In this document: in pieces, positions 53,122 through 62,609 of the stretch
Numbering within the stretch: position 1 is the stretch's first letter
Layout: each line of letters begins with the position of its first letter
Source: Blautia schinkii DSM 10518
GTDB lineage: Bacteria; Bacillota; Clostridia; Lachnospirales; Lachnospiraceae
Length of the DNA stretch: 64,000 nt
Assembly (NCBI GenBank): GCA_000702025.1
Contig: JNKJ01000031.1
Span: 1-64,000, forward strand
Reading direction: 5' to 3'
Made by a program: the position numbers and the translations under genes
Notes under the pieces: model-generated
Databases searched by the model: none
Seen by the model: the letters and a program-made list of their open reading frames with translations, nothing else
Told to the model about the DNA's origin: nothing

Positions 53122-54327
53122 ATGGGAGAAATACAGGAAGCTACCCAAATCCTGCGGGTATCATTTGAGGGAATTGAGATATTCATGAAAATTGTCGGAG
53201 GCGGGCTTCATACGGCTAAGGATATTGGAAAATTCGTTGGCAGGTTGGTGGAGATGGAACGTTTATCCGGAAGGACAACCGTAAAAGACCTTCTTAAAAC
53301 AGGAGGCGATTTGCAGGTTTTCCGTTTTGATACGACTGATATTAATAAGGTGAAAAAGCTGGCTGATAAATATAAAATCCGCTATGCACTCCTTCCAGAT
53401 ATCAATAAAGCGGATGGTAAAAGTGAAATCCTTTTTCATTCTGATGCTACACCCAGAGTGAATCAAATCATGGGGGACATCGAGGGGAGCAAGATTGAAT
53501 CAATCCAGGATTATCTGGATAACGGGGAGGAGAAGGAACTGAAAGAGACTTACGGGATAGACAAGAAGGATATGTCGGACCCAAACAAGCAGAGCGCCCC
53601 TAAAGAACAGTCCATCTCTCCATGGGGATTTAAGGCAGTTGGGACATATCTGGCACAGACACCAGGGGCGGGTGTTGGGGAAATCAGTAATGCCATAGAT
53701 ATGCCATGGGCGGAAGTAGAGCCTGTACTGAAACATATGGAAAGCCTGGGAATCCTGGAGATCAATGACGATGGCAGCATGGCCTTTAAAATGGACAAAC
53801 AGGAGTTTGTTGCGTATGAGAAACAGGGGAAATGGCAGCATGCGGAGGACATGGAGCCTATTGTGCGGGGGATGGAGCAGCCGCATAAGGCAGAGGCTAC
53901 ACAGAAGCAGATGTCTGAGATGAATAGCCGCCAGAGGAAGGTACTGCAGCATGCAAAGGAAGCTGTCAGAGACGATCCCAATATCCATCAGATTTTTATT
54001 GCCAGGAGCCTTGCGGTGGAAGAGACTGAAAAGAGAATTCTCACACGGATTCCGTTCAAAAAGAATGAGTACCTGTGGATAGATAAAAATTCCATATCCC
54101 ATATCAGTGAGGAGAAGAGAACAATATTTACTAATCTTCAAAAGGATAAGGAATACAGCGTGGTGAATAACGAGGGGCAGGTAATTGGAAGACGTACCGG
54201 GGAAGAGTTATACAACCAGAGCTATGATCCAGTCTTGAAAGAAACCAGAGACATGCTGCACAAGAAAAAAGAAGAAAACCGGAAACTGCAGATGGCAGGC
54301 CAACTGAAAAAGCGGGGAGGAAGGTAA
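53122..54327 (+). CDS. pcfB: PcfB-family conjugation protein
   Basis: This 401-residue protein has the PcfB start GEIQEATQILRVSFEGIEIF and FDTTDINKVKKLADKYKIRY. A winged-helix-like middle (GFKAVGTYLAQTPGAGVGEI, NAIDMPWAEVEPVLKHMESL) and a basic end LKKRGGR (AGG codon) follow. PcfB docks the relaxosome to the VirD4/PcfC coupling protein. ATG 53122 follows AGGAGGTGAG at good spacing. It overlaps the virD4 start by 1 nt. Confidence 0.82.
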   Translation: MGEIQEATQILRVSFEGIEIFMKIVGGGLHTAKDIGKFVGRLVEMERLSGRTTVKDLLKTGGDLQVFRFDTTDINKVKKLADKYKIRYALLPDINKADGKSEILFHSDATPRVNQIMGDIEGSKIESIQDYLDNGEEKELKETYGIDKKDMSDPNKQSAPKEQSISPWGFKAVGTYLAQTPGAGVGEISNAIDMPWAEVEPVLKHMESLGILEINDDGSMAFKMDKQEFVAYEKQGKWQHAEDMEPIVRGMEQPHKAEATQKQMSEMNSRQRKVLQHAKEAVRDDPNIHQIFIARSLAVEETEKRILTRIPFKKNEYLWIDKNSISHISEEKRTIFTNLQKDKEYSVVNNEGQVIGRRTGEELYNQSYDPVLKETRDMLHKKKEENRKLQMAGQLKKRGGR

Positions 54328-57234
54328 TGGAAAATAAGAAAAAAACTTCTGTCTGGCTGATTGTACTTGGTGGTGTGCTGGCGGCATATGGCGGGTATCT
54401 TCTTAATGGCATCTGGGAACAGGGAATTGATATCAATACCTTTATGGAGCGTCTTAACATGGTTATGGCCCGCCCATTTGGAAATTACTTCAATGATACA
54501 ACTTTTAAGGGGATATTACTGGCAGAATTCATATATATGATTGCGATTGCCATGTATCTGACCAGCAGAAAAAACTATATGCCGGGAAAAGAATATGGTA
54601 CAGCCAAATTTGCAGATATCAAACAGGTGAATCAGGTGTTAGCCGAGAAGGACGAGACAGAGAACCGCATACTAAGCCAAAATGTCCGTATGAGGATGGA
54701 TTCGCGTAAGACGAAGCTGAATTTGAATACTTTGGTCATCGGGGGAAGTGGAGCGGGAAAGAGTTTCTTCTTTTGTAAGCCTAATTTGTTACAGCTTAAC
54801 CGTTCTTCTTATATAATCACTGATCCGAAAGGGGAAATTTTAAAAGCCTGCGGGGGATTCTTACAGAAACACGGTTATGTTGTCAAAGTCCTGAATCTGC
54901 TGAACATGGAAGAGTCTGACTGCTATAATCCATTTATGTATATCCGGAAGGAATCAGATGTCGTAAAATTAATTACAAACCTGATCGCCAATACAACCCC
55001 GAAAAACTCCCAGAGCAGCGATCCCTTCTGGGAGAAAGCAGAGTCGCTATACCTGCAGGCGCTGTTCTACTATGTCTGGCTCGAATGCCCCAAAAGTGAA
55101 CAGAACTTTTCCACGGTACTGAAATTACTGGGAGAAGCAGAGGTACGTGATGATGGCTCGCCATCGGACTTAGACCGCAGGATTAAGCGCCTGGAGCGTA
55201 AAAAGGGCAGCAATCATCCAGCAGTCAAACAGTATTATAAAGTAATCAGAGGAGCGGCTGATACGGTCCGGAGTATTGTAATCAGTGCAAATTCCAGACT
55301 GGCTTTTTTGGAAAATCCACAAATCCTCCGTATCCTGGACCATGATGATATCAATATCCCGGAGATAGGGGTGGGCAGAAATGGTGACGGAAAGACAAAA
55401 ACAGCTCTTTTTTGTGTGATTCCGGATTCCGATAAATCGAACAACAGCATTGTAGGGCTTCTTTACAGCCAGATATTCCAGGAACTGTACTTCCAGGCTG
55501 ACTTTATTTACGAAGGAAGATTACCAATCCATGTGACCTTTATGCTTGATGAGTTTGCTAATGGTGTGACACGTTCTGCGTCCAAAACGGTGGAAATAAC
55601 CGACAAAACCGCAGCCTAAAGCCATCAATGGCTTTGGAGAACTGCATAACTGAAATCTCAAATGATGGGGTAACGCCCGGAAGGGGATTCACTGATACTC
55701 CGAGTAGCGTCAGCCAGATACAGATGGTTGGGGTTATAAGCGCGGGGAAGTCGTGCGAAGCACACCCTAACGCTGAAAGGCGAGGAAAGATTCATAGAGG
55801 TATGAGTTGTGTGTGACAGTGCGGGTGGGGCTGCCATATGGCTAGAATGACCCAAAGGAGGTCTGACAAAGTTCCGAATGTACGGCTCTAAACAAACGGC
55901 CTGTAGAAATGCAGGTGTACCAGGGGTACGCAGGCGGGGCAAAGTAAAATTTGTTAGTATGAAATGCCTTCTGTGCTTATAGGGCATAGGTATCTTGAGG
56001 ATTTTCCTTGAAGATAATGCTTGCAGGGCAAAAGGAACGGCCTAAGTGGTAGCAATCCTAAGTTATGTGGAACGTGGAAAGCAGCCAATACGGGAGCTGA
56101 CTGTATTAGCGACAAAGTACCGTAGTTGCAGCGAAAAGGAAGGGGGAGAAAAACTTCTATAATAAGTGCATTAGTGGTTGTGAGAGTAGAGGCACAGTAC
56201 CAGGGAATCCGTGATAATAAGCGGTGGAGGGATAGCCTCAAGCCGATACTAAGAGATTATGTTCTTAGTCGGGGGAGCGCCGTGTGATGGGAAACTATCA
56301 CGCACGGTGCGGGGCAGGGGAAAAACCCGAGGCGGCAGTGCCAGAGGTTTACCTATTGCCATTTGCATTACCGGATGATTATTGCAGTTTACTTAGTACC
56401 ATGAGGTCACGAGAAATTTCATCAATCATTATTATACAGAACCTTGCGCAGATTAAAGCGCTGTTTGAAAAGACATGGGAGGTCATACCGGGAAACTGTG
56501 ACACTTTGGTCTACCTTGGCGGGAATGAACAAAGTACACACGATTATATTTCTAAGATGCTCGGAAAGGCTACGGTAGATAAGCGAAGTTCCGGTGAAAC
56601 AAGAGGAAAAAATGGCAGCAGCAGCCGAAACTTTGATGTGCTGGGAAGGGAACTACTGACACCGGATGAGGCCAGGAAGCTGGATAATAAAAAGTGCCTG
56701 ATCTTTATCCGGGGATTTGACCCGATTGTAGATTCAAAATACAATACCCCGGCGCATCCTCTTTTCAAGGAGACGTTTGACGGAGGCGCACCACCATATC
56801 ATCATACACCAATCCGTGAGAAAAGTACAGTGCCAACCTGCGAATTGCTGAACCGGCAGTCTTTTGAGTATTATGAACGCCAGAGGGACCAGGGGCTGAA
56901 TGTTAAGATTGATGAAATAACACTGGATGAATTGCTGGCATTGCAGGAACCTGATATGCCGGCAAAGATATTTACAGAAGACGAACTGAAAAAGAACCGC
57001 AAAATAACCGAAATAGAGAATGTAGAAAAGCAGGATTCGGGACAGATTACAGAAGAGCAGTTTAATGATATGCTAATAAATAAAGAATATACATTAGAGC
57101 AGTTAGAAGAAATACGTCTTGGATTGGTAGGGGGTCTTTCCTACCAGGATATATTGACTTACTTCAAATCAGATAAAAGTGCCGGACAAATGCGTGAAAT
57201 ACGCGAACAATTGACCGGTCATCAAGAATCTTAA
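54327..57234 (+). CDS. virD4: VirD4/PcfC-type coupling protein, interrupted by an ORF-less group II intron
   Basis: Exons 54327-55563 and 56363-57234 join to 702 residues. Two N-terminal membrane helices are followed by Walker A VIGGSGAGKSFFFCKPN (about residue 137), TDPKGEILKACGGFL and SSDPFWEKAESLYLQALFYY. Walker B FMLDEFAN spans the junction, then VALPDDYCSLLSTMRSREIS and IIIQNLAQIKALFEKTWEVI follow. The C terminus carries an MR-type repeat (YTLEQLEEIRLGLVGGLSYQ, DILTYFKSDKSAGQMREIRE). Without splicing the product stops 18 residues after DEFAN, so transfer should depend on intron removal. Confidence 0.9.
55564..56362 (+). mobile_element. ORF-less group II intron inside virD4
   Basis: The 799-bp insert begins GTGTGAC and ends 7 nt after the branch A in CCTATTGCCAT. 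The domain V-like hairpin is at 56276-56310 (AGCGCCGTGT / ACGCACGGTGC), nearly the same as the intron at the left window edge. There is no reverse transcriptase ORF. Splicing restores FMLDEFAN-VALPDDY, the expected coupling-protein sequence. It likely depends on a maturase supplied in trans. Confidence 0.88.
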
Positions 57235-57297
57235 TTTTTCCCTATACTTCTTATGCCTAAGATGGCAGATATATGGGAATCTGTTGCAAAAAATAGA

Positions 57298-57347
57298 GGG
57301 CGCACGCAGCAGGTTCTTTTATACCTGCTATTTTTGCGCCCCTTTTT
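57298..57347 (+). terminator. terminator/attenuator between virD4 and the pilin-like gene
   Basis: An outer stem GGGCGCA / TGCGCCC encloses an inner stem AGCAGGT / ACCTGCT; a five-T run follows at 57343-57347. Confidence 0.85.
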
Positions 57348-57366
57348 AAAGAAAAGGAGATTTTAA

Positions 57367-57705
57367 GTGAAGAATTTGACTGAGAGAAAGAAAAATCTGA
57401 AAAAGATGATTAACAAAATCAGCAGCATAACCGCTGGGGCAGCTATGGCAACCGTATTATATACAACGAATGTATATGCGTCTGGTGCGGAAGTGGTGAC
57501 TGAACCTTTAAATAACTTGAAGAACCTCGTAATTGCCATCATAGGTGCCGTTGGCGTGATTATCCTTGCAAAAAACGTAATGGAGTTTGCACAGTCTTAT
57601 CAACAGCAGGATTCGAGTTCCATGAATTCCGCGATAAAGGGTATCGTTGCCGGATTGATCATGGCAGGGATTAGTACAGTACTTACATTCCTGGGTATTA
57701 GTTAA
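57367..57705 (+). CDS. Maff2-family VirB2-like transfer pilin
   Basis: This 112-residue protein starts at GTG after AAAGGAGA. A signal-peptide-like first hydrophobic stretch (SITAGAAMATVLYTTNVYAS) is followed by two membrane helices (LVIAIIGAVGVIILAKNVME and IVAGLIMAGISTVLTFLGIS). This is the Maff2 pattern found before VirB6 in Tn1549-type ICEs. It probably forms part of the transfer channel. Confidence 0.82.
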   Translation: MKNLTERKKNLKKMINKISSITAGAAMATVLYTTNVYASGAEVVTEPLNNLKNLVIAIIGAVGVIILAKNVMEFAQSYQQQDSSSMNSAIKGIVAGLIMAGISTVLTFLGIS

Positions 57706-57775
57706 TTGCGGTACAAATTGATTTTCATGGAATTGACAACGACAATATCCAAATACGGAAATGAGGTGATGGTAA

Positions 57776-58618
57776 ATGAATATTTTTAATTTGGGCGAGG
57801 CAATCCTTTCGCTTCTTGAGGTCGTGTTCGGCTTTTGGAACGGGCAGGTGAACATGGTGTTTGAACTGCTGGGACAGTCCCCGACCTCTTTCAAAGGAGG
57901 CGGCCCATGGGGAGTTATAACCGGGATTGAACCGATTTTCGTTGCTGTTGGTTCAAGCCTGGTTGTTTTATTTTTTGTGATCGGTTTTTGTTCGGAAAGT
58001 GTAGATGTGCGGGAAGAGATGCGGTTTGAAGTGATTCTCCGCATGTTGATCAGGATTGGAATCGCGCAGTGGCTGGTGGTATACAATGTCGATATTATGA
58101 AAGCCATATTTACAAGTGTTGGAAATCTTGTCGGCCTGATTGGAGGGAGTGAGGCCACACAGGTTACGATAGACCCGGCGCAGGCAGATATTATCAAGAA
58201 TCTGGGATTTGTGGAAAGCCTTGTATTTTTAATCCTGGCCGTGTTTTTAAGCCTGATTATTTTGATCTGCGGATTTTTCCTTATTTATAATGTTTATTTC
58301 CGATTTTTAAAAATACTTGTAATCGTACCGTTTGGCAGTATCGCTTATGCAACGGTTGCAGGAAATCGGGGAGTGAGTGCCACAAGCGTACAGTTTACGA
58401 AGTATTTCATAAACGTAGTTTTTGAGGCGGTGACTATGGCTTTGGCGATTATTCTTTGCAATACGTTTATCAGTTCAGGATTACCACAATTTACAGGAGA
58501 CTATGCAGATTGGACAGTGACTTTGATATATTTAGGAGAAATGACGTTCACGGTTGCCCTGACCGTGGGAAGTGTAAAGGGCGCCCAGAGTCTGACAAGC
58601 AAGGCCCTGGGGCTGTAA
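57776..58618 (+). CDS. VirB6/TrbL-like transfer channel protein (CD1112 type)
   Basis: This 280-residue polytopic inner-membrane protein starts NIFNLGEAILSLLEVVFGFW. A conserved gating-like segment (PWGVITGIEPIFVAVGSSLV), then five or six hydrophobic helices and a final GSVKGAQSLTSKALGL follow. It matches the CD1112 group of Tn1549-like ICEs. GAGGTGAT precedes the ATG. Confidence 0.82.
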   Translation: MNIFNLGEAILSLLEVVFGFWNGQVNMVFELLGQSPTSFKGGGPWGVITGIEPIFVAVGSSLVVLFFVIGFCSESVDVREEMRFEVILRMLIRIGIAQWLVVYNVDIMKAIFTSVGNLVGLIGGSEATQVTIDPAQADIIKNLGFVESLVFLILAVFLSLIILICGFFLIYNVYFRFLKILVIVPFGSIAYATVAGNRGVSATSVQFTKYFINVVFEAVTMALAIILCNTFISSGLPQFTGDYADWTVTLIYLGEMTFTVALTVGSVKGAQSLTSKALGL

Positions 58619-58636
58619 GCAAAGGAGGCTTTGGGT

Positions 58637-59605
58637 TTGGAAACAGCGGTGCAGGATAAAAGCATACAAATGACACTATATGAGTATTTCGCAGATGTGG
58701 ATCAATTTTCGCTGAAAGATGCAAAGGAATGTGTATATGAGTATGCGGAAAAAGAGGTGAAGGAACCCAGCATCCGGGCGCGAATCTATGAAGGGATTAA
58801 TAAGGGCCTTTTTAAACGGGTTGCCAAAGGCGTCTATACGGTTACGAAGAAAAATGCAGAGAATGAGGATATTACCTGCATGCTCATACAGGGAAATGGA
58901 CGTGATCTGAGTTTCCTTGAGGATAACAGCATTGACGCAATTATCACTGACCACCCATATCTGCTTACAAAAAGTTTGAAAGGGGGAAACCGGGACTTTG
59001 CCTCTTATGACTTGTTCCAGTACACACAGCAGGATTTGGACGAAAAATTCCGTGTTCTAAAGAAGGGGCACTTTCTCGTGGAGTTTCTTCCGGAGGAAAA
59101 CGGTGATAATTACGAATATCTTTACCAGGTGAAAGCCATGGCGAAGGAGAGTGGCTTTGAGTATTACGCGAAGGTGGCGTGGCGGAAGGGGACGTTCGTT
59201 GCCAATACGGGGCGGAAGGCAAAAAATACAGAGGATATCCTGTTCTTTTCAAAAGGACGTGCGCGTGATATGCGACCGGACGCAAAGAAGGACAAGGCAG
59301 AGCCGGAGATAAAGCACTATATGTCCGGGGCGAAAGGGATGCTTCCTACGGCTTTTGACATTCAGCCAATCTCAAAGGTTGAGAGGATTCATCAATCGGA
59401 AAAACCAGTGGAGCTGTTAAAACAGATACTGATGTTTATTACAGATGAAAAAGAACTGGTATTGGACCAATATGCCGGTTCGTTTGCCCTTGCGGAAGCT
59501 GCACTGGAATCAGAGCGGGATTCCATCTCAATTGAGATTAGCCAAGAATATTTTGAAGAGGGAAAAAAGAGGATTGAAAGTGTAAAGAAAGGTAAGGTGA
59601 GATAA
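58637..59605 (+). CDS. beta-class N6-adenine/N4-cytosine DNA methyltransferase
   Basis: This 322-residue protein has an N-terminal winged-helix-like domain (MTLYEYFADVDQFSLKDAKE, YEGINKGLFKRVAKGVYTV). The catalytic motif IV DAIITDHPY comes next, where DPPY is usual, and motif I (LVLDQYAGSFALAEAALESE) comes after it; this order defines the beta class. TTG 58637 lies 8 nt after AAAGGAGG and is preferred to TTG 58631. It ends KKGKVR. It sits inside the secretion operon and probably protects transferred DNA from restriction. Confidence 0.82.
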   Translation: METAVQDKSIQMTLYEYFADVDQFSLKDAKECVYEYAEKEVKEPSIRARIYEGINKGLFKRVAKGVYTVTKKNAENEDITCMLIQGNGRDLSFLEDNSIDAIITDHPYLLTKSLKGGNRDFASYDLFQYTQQDLDEKFRVLKKGHFLVEFLPEENGDNYEYLYQVKAMAKESGFEYYAKVAWRKGTFVANTGRKAKNTEDILFFSKGRARDMRPDAKKDKAEPEIKHYMSGAKGMLPTAFDIQPISKVERIHQSEKPVELLKQILMFITDEKELVLDQYAGSFALAEAALESERDSISIEISQEYFEEGKKRIESVKKGKVR

Positions 59606-60100
59606 ATGGATATCGAAATCAGTAGAGATTTACAGCACTATAAAGAAAGTTTCCTAATGGGGCTGACCGTGAAGCAATTTACGTTCAGCATCTTGTCCCT
59701 GGGGGCAGGAGCGGGAATTGTACTCGGTCTGTATGATAAAATCGGCATGACACTAGCCTGCTATCTGGCTACGCCTGTTGTAGTGCCGATTGCACTCACG
59801 GGATTTTATAATCACAATGGGCTTAGTTTCTGGCAGACAGTAAGGAAAATGGTCCAGATGTCTTTTTTCAATAAGCCCTGTTTATACCAGTCCACGGAAA
59901 ATGTGGATTTGATAAAGGATGCCTATGGAGAAGAGCAGAAAATTGCTACACAGCAGCAGAAAAAAGAAAAAAAAGGACTGTCTGACGGACAGGAGGATTT
60001 TAACATGGTAAAGAAAAAAGCAAAGCGCATGATTCTCCTGACGGTGGGGGCTTTAGTTGTGGCCGTGGCAGGGATACTTGCCTTTAGGCTCATGAAATAA
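59606..60100 (+). CDS. PrgI-family (VirB3-like) transfer protein
   Basis: This 164-residue protein is immediately adjacent to the methyltransferase stop. The start DIEISRDLQHYKESFLMGLT with KQFTFSILSLGAGAGIVLGL, a second membrane helix (PVVVPIALTGFYNHNGLSFW) and a third at the C terminus (TVGALVVAVAGILAFRL) match PrgI. PrgI anchors the VirB4 ATPase at the membrane. Confidence 0.85.
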   Translation: MDIEISRDLQHYKESFLMGLTVKQFTFSILSLGAGAGIVLGLYDKIGMTLACYLATPVVVPIALTGFYNHNGLSFWQTVRKMVQMSFFNKPCLYQSTENVDLIKDAYGEEQKIATQQQKKEKKGLSDGQEDFNMVKKKAKRMILLTVGALVVAVAGILAFRLMK

Positions 60101-60114
60101 AAGATATGAAATAA

Positions 60115-60186
60115 TCCCACATATGTGGGAAGTAGTTTAGCGACAAGCAGGTTACGGGATTCGCTAAACTACTTCCCGTAGCCTGC
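60115..60186. promoter_or_regulatory. overlapping dyads / possible pseudoknot in the prgI-virB4 gap
   Basis: Three dyads overlap in 72 nt. TCCCACATATGTGGGA (60115-60130) is a perfect palindrome. GGGAAGTAGTTTAGCGA (60127-60143) pairs perfectly with TCGCTAAACTACTTCCC (60161-60177). GCAGGTTACGGG (60147-60158), inside that loop, pairs with CCCGTAGCCTGC (60175-60186) with one G-U. In RNA the last two can form a pseudoknot or exclude each other. It lies 26 nt before virB4. Confidence 0.8.
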
Positions 60187-60212
60187 CTTGGATTAAAGGA
60201 GGTTTTACGGAA

Positions 60213-62609
60213 GTGGGAATTTTTACAGATCGTTTTATACAGTTAAAAAAAGCGGACAAACCATTGTTTGCAGCCCCGAAGAGTGTTCAGCAGCAGATTG
60301 AGATTCTGAGGATTGCAAAGGATGGTATTTTTGAGAACACAAAGAACCGGTACAGCAGGGTATACCGCTTTGCTGACATTAATTATGTCACGGTGTCGGA
60401 GGGAGACCAGTATGAGATCTTAAAGCAGTATTGCAAGTTGGTCAATGCGATTGATGTTGCTTTTAAGATCACAATATACAACAAAAACAGGAACATGAGC
60501 CAGTTCAGGCAGAATGTCCTGATACCGGATAAAGATGATGGCTATGACCATCTCCGGGACGTTTACAATGATATCGTAGAGGAACGGATTGTAGCGGGAA
60601 AACAGGGGATTGAACAGGAACGCTTTCTTACGGTTACTGTGGAACGGAAAGATTATGAACAGGCAAAAGCATTTTTCAATACTTTTGAAGGGGGGATGCA
60701 GCAGGAATTCCATGCAATAGGCTCTAAGCTGGAACCACTTGACGCAGCGGAGCGGCTCCGGGTTCTGTATAATTTTTACCGCATTGGTGACGAAGAGACA
60801 TTTTCTTTTGATTTTGATGCGCATGTGAAAAGTAAAACAGATTACAAAAATGATATTTGCGGTTCTATGATTAAGTATTCCCCGAATGATTTTGAAACAG
60901 ACCGGAAAATTTGCAGGGCTGTATTCATTAGAAGGTATCCGACTAGCCTGCCGGACACCTTCATCAATGAAATCACCAATGTTCCCGTTCACAGTATCAC
61001 TTCTATAGATATTGTGCCTGTGCCAAAGGATCTGACAACAAGAACATTGCAGAAAAAATATCTGGGTGTGGAGTCGGATATTTTACGCCAGCAGCGTGTC
61101 CGTAATAAAAACAATGACTTTGCAAGTGACATCAGTTATGGAAAGAAAGTGGAAAAGAAAACCCTGGAAGCGCTGATGGACGATGTACGGGAGAATGACC
61201 AGAACCTGTTCTTTGCAGGTGTAAATATGGTACTGATTGCGGATACCAGGGAAGAACTTAACAGTATCACAGAGACAATCCAGACGATAGGAAACAAATA
61301 TCTCTGTAATATGGAGGTACATCATCTCCAACAGCGAGAGGCATTAAATACTGCTCTGCCCGTAGGGGTGCGACAAGTCGAAACCATGCGCACCATGCTT
61401 ACACGGGATATCGCGGCTTTAATGCCTTTTAATGTGCAGGAGATTTATGAACCCACGGGCTTATGTTATGGAACGAACCGGATTTCTAAAAACCTGTGCG
61501 TGGCAGACCGGAAAAAACTGACCAATGGAAACGCTATGGTATTTGGCGTACCCGGCAGTGGAAAATCTTTTTTCTGTAAGTCCGAGATGTTGGGGGTATA
61601 TTTGCAGACAGGTGATGATATCATCGTCATCGACCCGACACTGGAGTATTTTGACATTGCCCAGAACTTAGGGGGTGTATGCATCAACCTGTCAAATTAC
61701 ACCCAGAATTATATAAATCCGCTCTGGCTTGATGTGAATGAATTGGACCTTGCCGACAGCAAAGGGCTGATCCGAGATAAGGGCGAATTTATGCTTGGTC
61801 TGTGTGAGCAGGCGATGTCGGAAATGCTAAACAGCCGGCATAAATCCATCATTGACCGTTGTATCCGTAAGCTGTATCTGGATATTGCCATGAGCAAGGA
61901 AAAATATGTGCCGGTCATGTCGGATTTTTATGACCTGCTGATGAAGCAGCCAGAGGAGGAAGCCAGGGATATTGCCCTGGGGCTTGAGCTGTTTGTAAGC
62001 GGTTCCTTGAATATTTTCAACCATCAAACCAATTTAGACGTAGACAACCGGTTCATTGTTTATGGAATCCGTGATCTTGGAAAAGAGCTGAGTGCGATTG
62101 CGATGCTGGTCATGCTGGAAAATGTCCGGGCACGGATTGCCAGAAATGCAGAAAAAGGAAGAGCCACATGGCTATACATAGATGAGTGCCATGTGTTGCT
62201 GGGAACCGGGGAACATTCTGGACGCAGTGAATATTCGGGGAAATTTCTCTATTCCCTGTGGAAAAAAGTAAGGAAACAAGGCGGCTTGTGCACCGCCATC
62301 ACCCAGAATATTTCTGATATGTTACAGAACTATACAGCCGTAACCATGCTGGCGAACTCTGAATTTATTGCTTTGTTAAAACAGGCAAATATGGACAGCC
62401 AGGAACTTTCACGGGTAGCGGGGATTCCGGAAGCACAGTTGAAATACGTGAACGGCTGTAATTCCGGTATGGGAATCCTGAAACACGGTGAAGTCATTAT
62501 TCCTTTTGATGCCAGGGTAAAGAAGAATAACATCATATATGATTTGTTCAATACAAATCTTCATGAAAAAAACAAACAGGGAATAAAGACGGATGTTGAT
62601 TTACAATAG
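60213..62609 (+). CDS. virB4: VirB4-like conjugation ATPase (CD1110 type)
   Basis: This 798-residue cytoplasmic ATPase of the type IV secretion channel has an N-terminal domain (RYSRVYRFADINYVTVSEGD), an RYPTSLPDTFINEITN region and Walker A VFGVPGSGKSFFCKSEMLG (about residue 445). DIIVIDPTLEYFDIAQNLGG, Walker B ATWLYIDECHVLLGTGEHSG and the sensor region ALLKQANMDSQELSRVAGIP follow. GTG 60213 follows AAAGGAGG. The stop codon lies within the first iteron of the array downstream. Confidence 0.95.
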   Translation: MGIFTDRFIQLKKADKPLFAAPKSVQQQIEILRIAKDGIFENTKNRYSRVYRFADINYVTVSEGDQYEILKQYCKLVNAIDVAFKITIYNKNRNMSQFRQNVLIPDKDDGYDHLRDVYNDIVEERIVAGKQGIEQERFLTVTVERKDYEQAKAFFNTFEGGMQQEFHAIGSKLEPLDAAERLRVLYNFYRIGDEETFSFDFDAHVKSKTDYKNDICGSMIKYSPNDFETDRKICRAVFIRRYPTSLPDTFINEITNVPVHSITSIDIVPVPKDLTTRTLQKKYLGVESDILRQQRVRNKNNDFASDISYGKKVEKKTLEALMDDVRENDQNLFFAGVNMVLIADTREELNSITETIQTIGNKYLCNMEVHHLQQREALNTALPVGVRQVETMRTMLTRDIAALMPFNVQEIYEPTGLCYGTNRISKNLCVADRKKLTNGNAMVFGVPGSGKSFFCKSEMLGVYLQTGDDIIVIDPTLEYFDIAQNLGGVCINLSNYTQNYINPLWLDVNELDLADSKGLIRDKGEFMLGLCEQAMSEMLNSRHKSIIDRCIRKLYLDIAMSKEKYVPVMSDFYDLLMKQPEEEARDIALGLELFVSGSLNIFNHQTNLDVDNRFIVYGIRDLGKELSAIAMLVMLENVRARIARNAEKGRATWLYIDECHVLLGTGEHSGRSEYSGKFLYSLWKKVRKQGGLCTAITQNISDMLQNYTAVTMLANSEFIALLKQANMDSQELSRVAGIPEAQLKYVNGCNSGMGILKHGEVIIPFDARVKKNNIIYDLFNTNLHEKNKQGIKTDVDLQ

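Noticed and set aside
53500..54141. 213-residue minus-strand ORF
   Set aside because: It is antisense to pcfB and has no ribosome site or recognisable domain.
60420..60992. 190-residue minus-strand ORF
   Set aside because: It is antisense within virB4, which is intact with all ATPase motifs.
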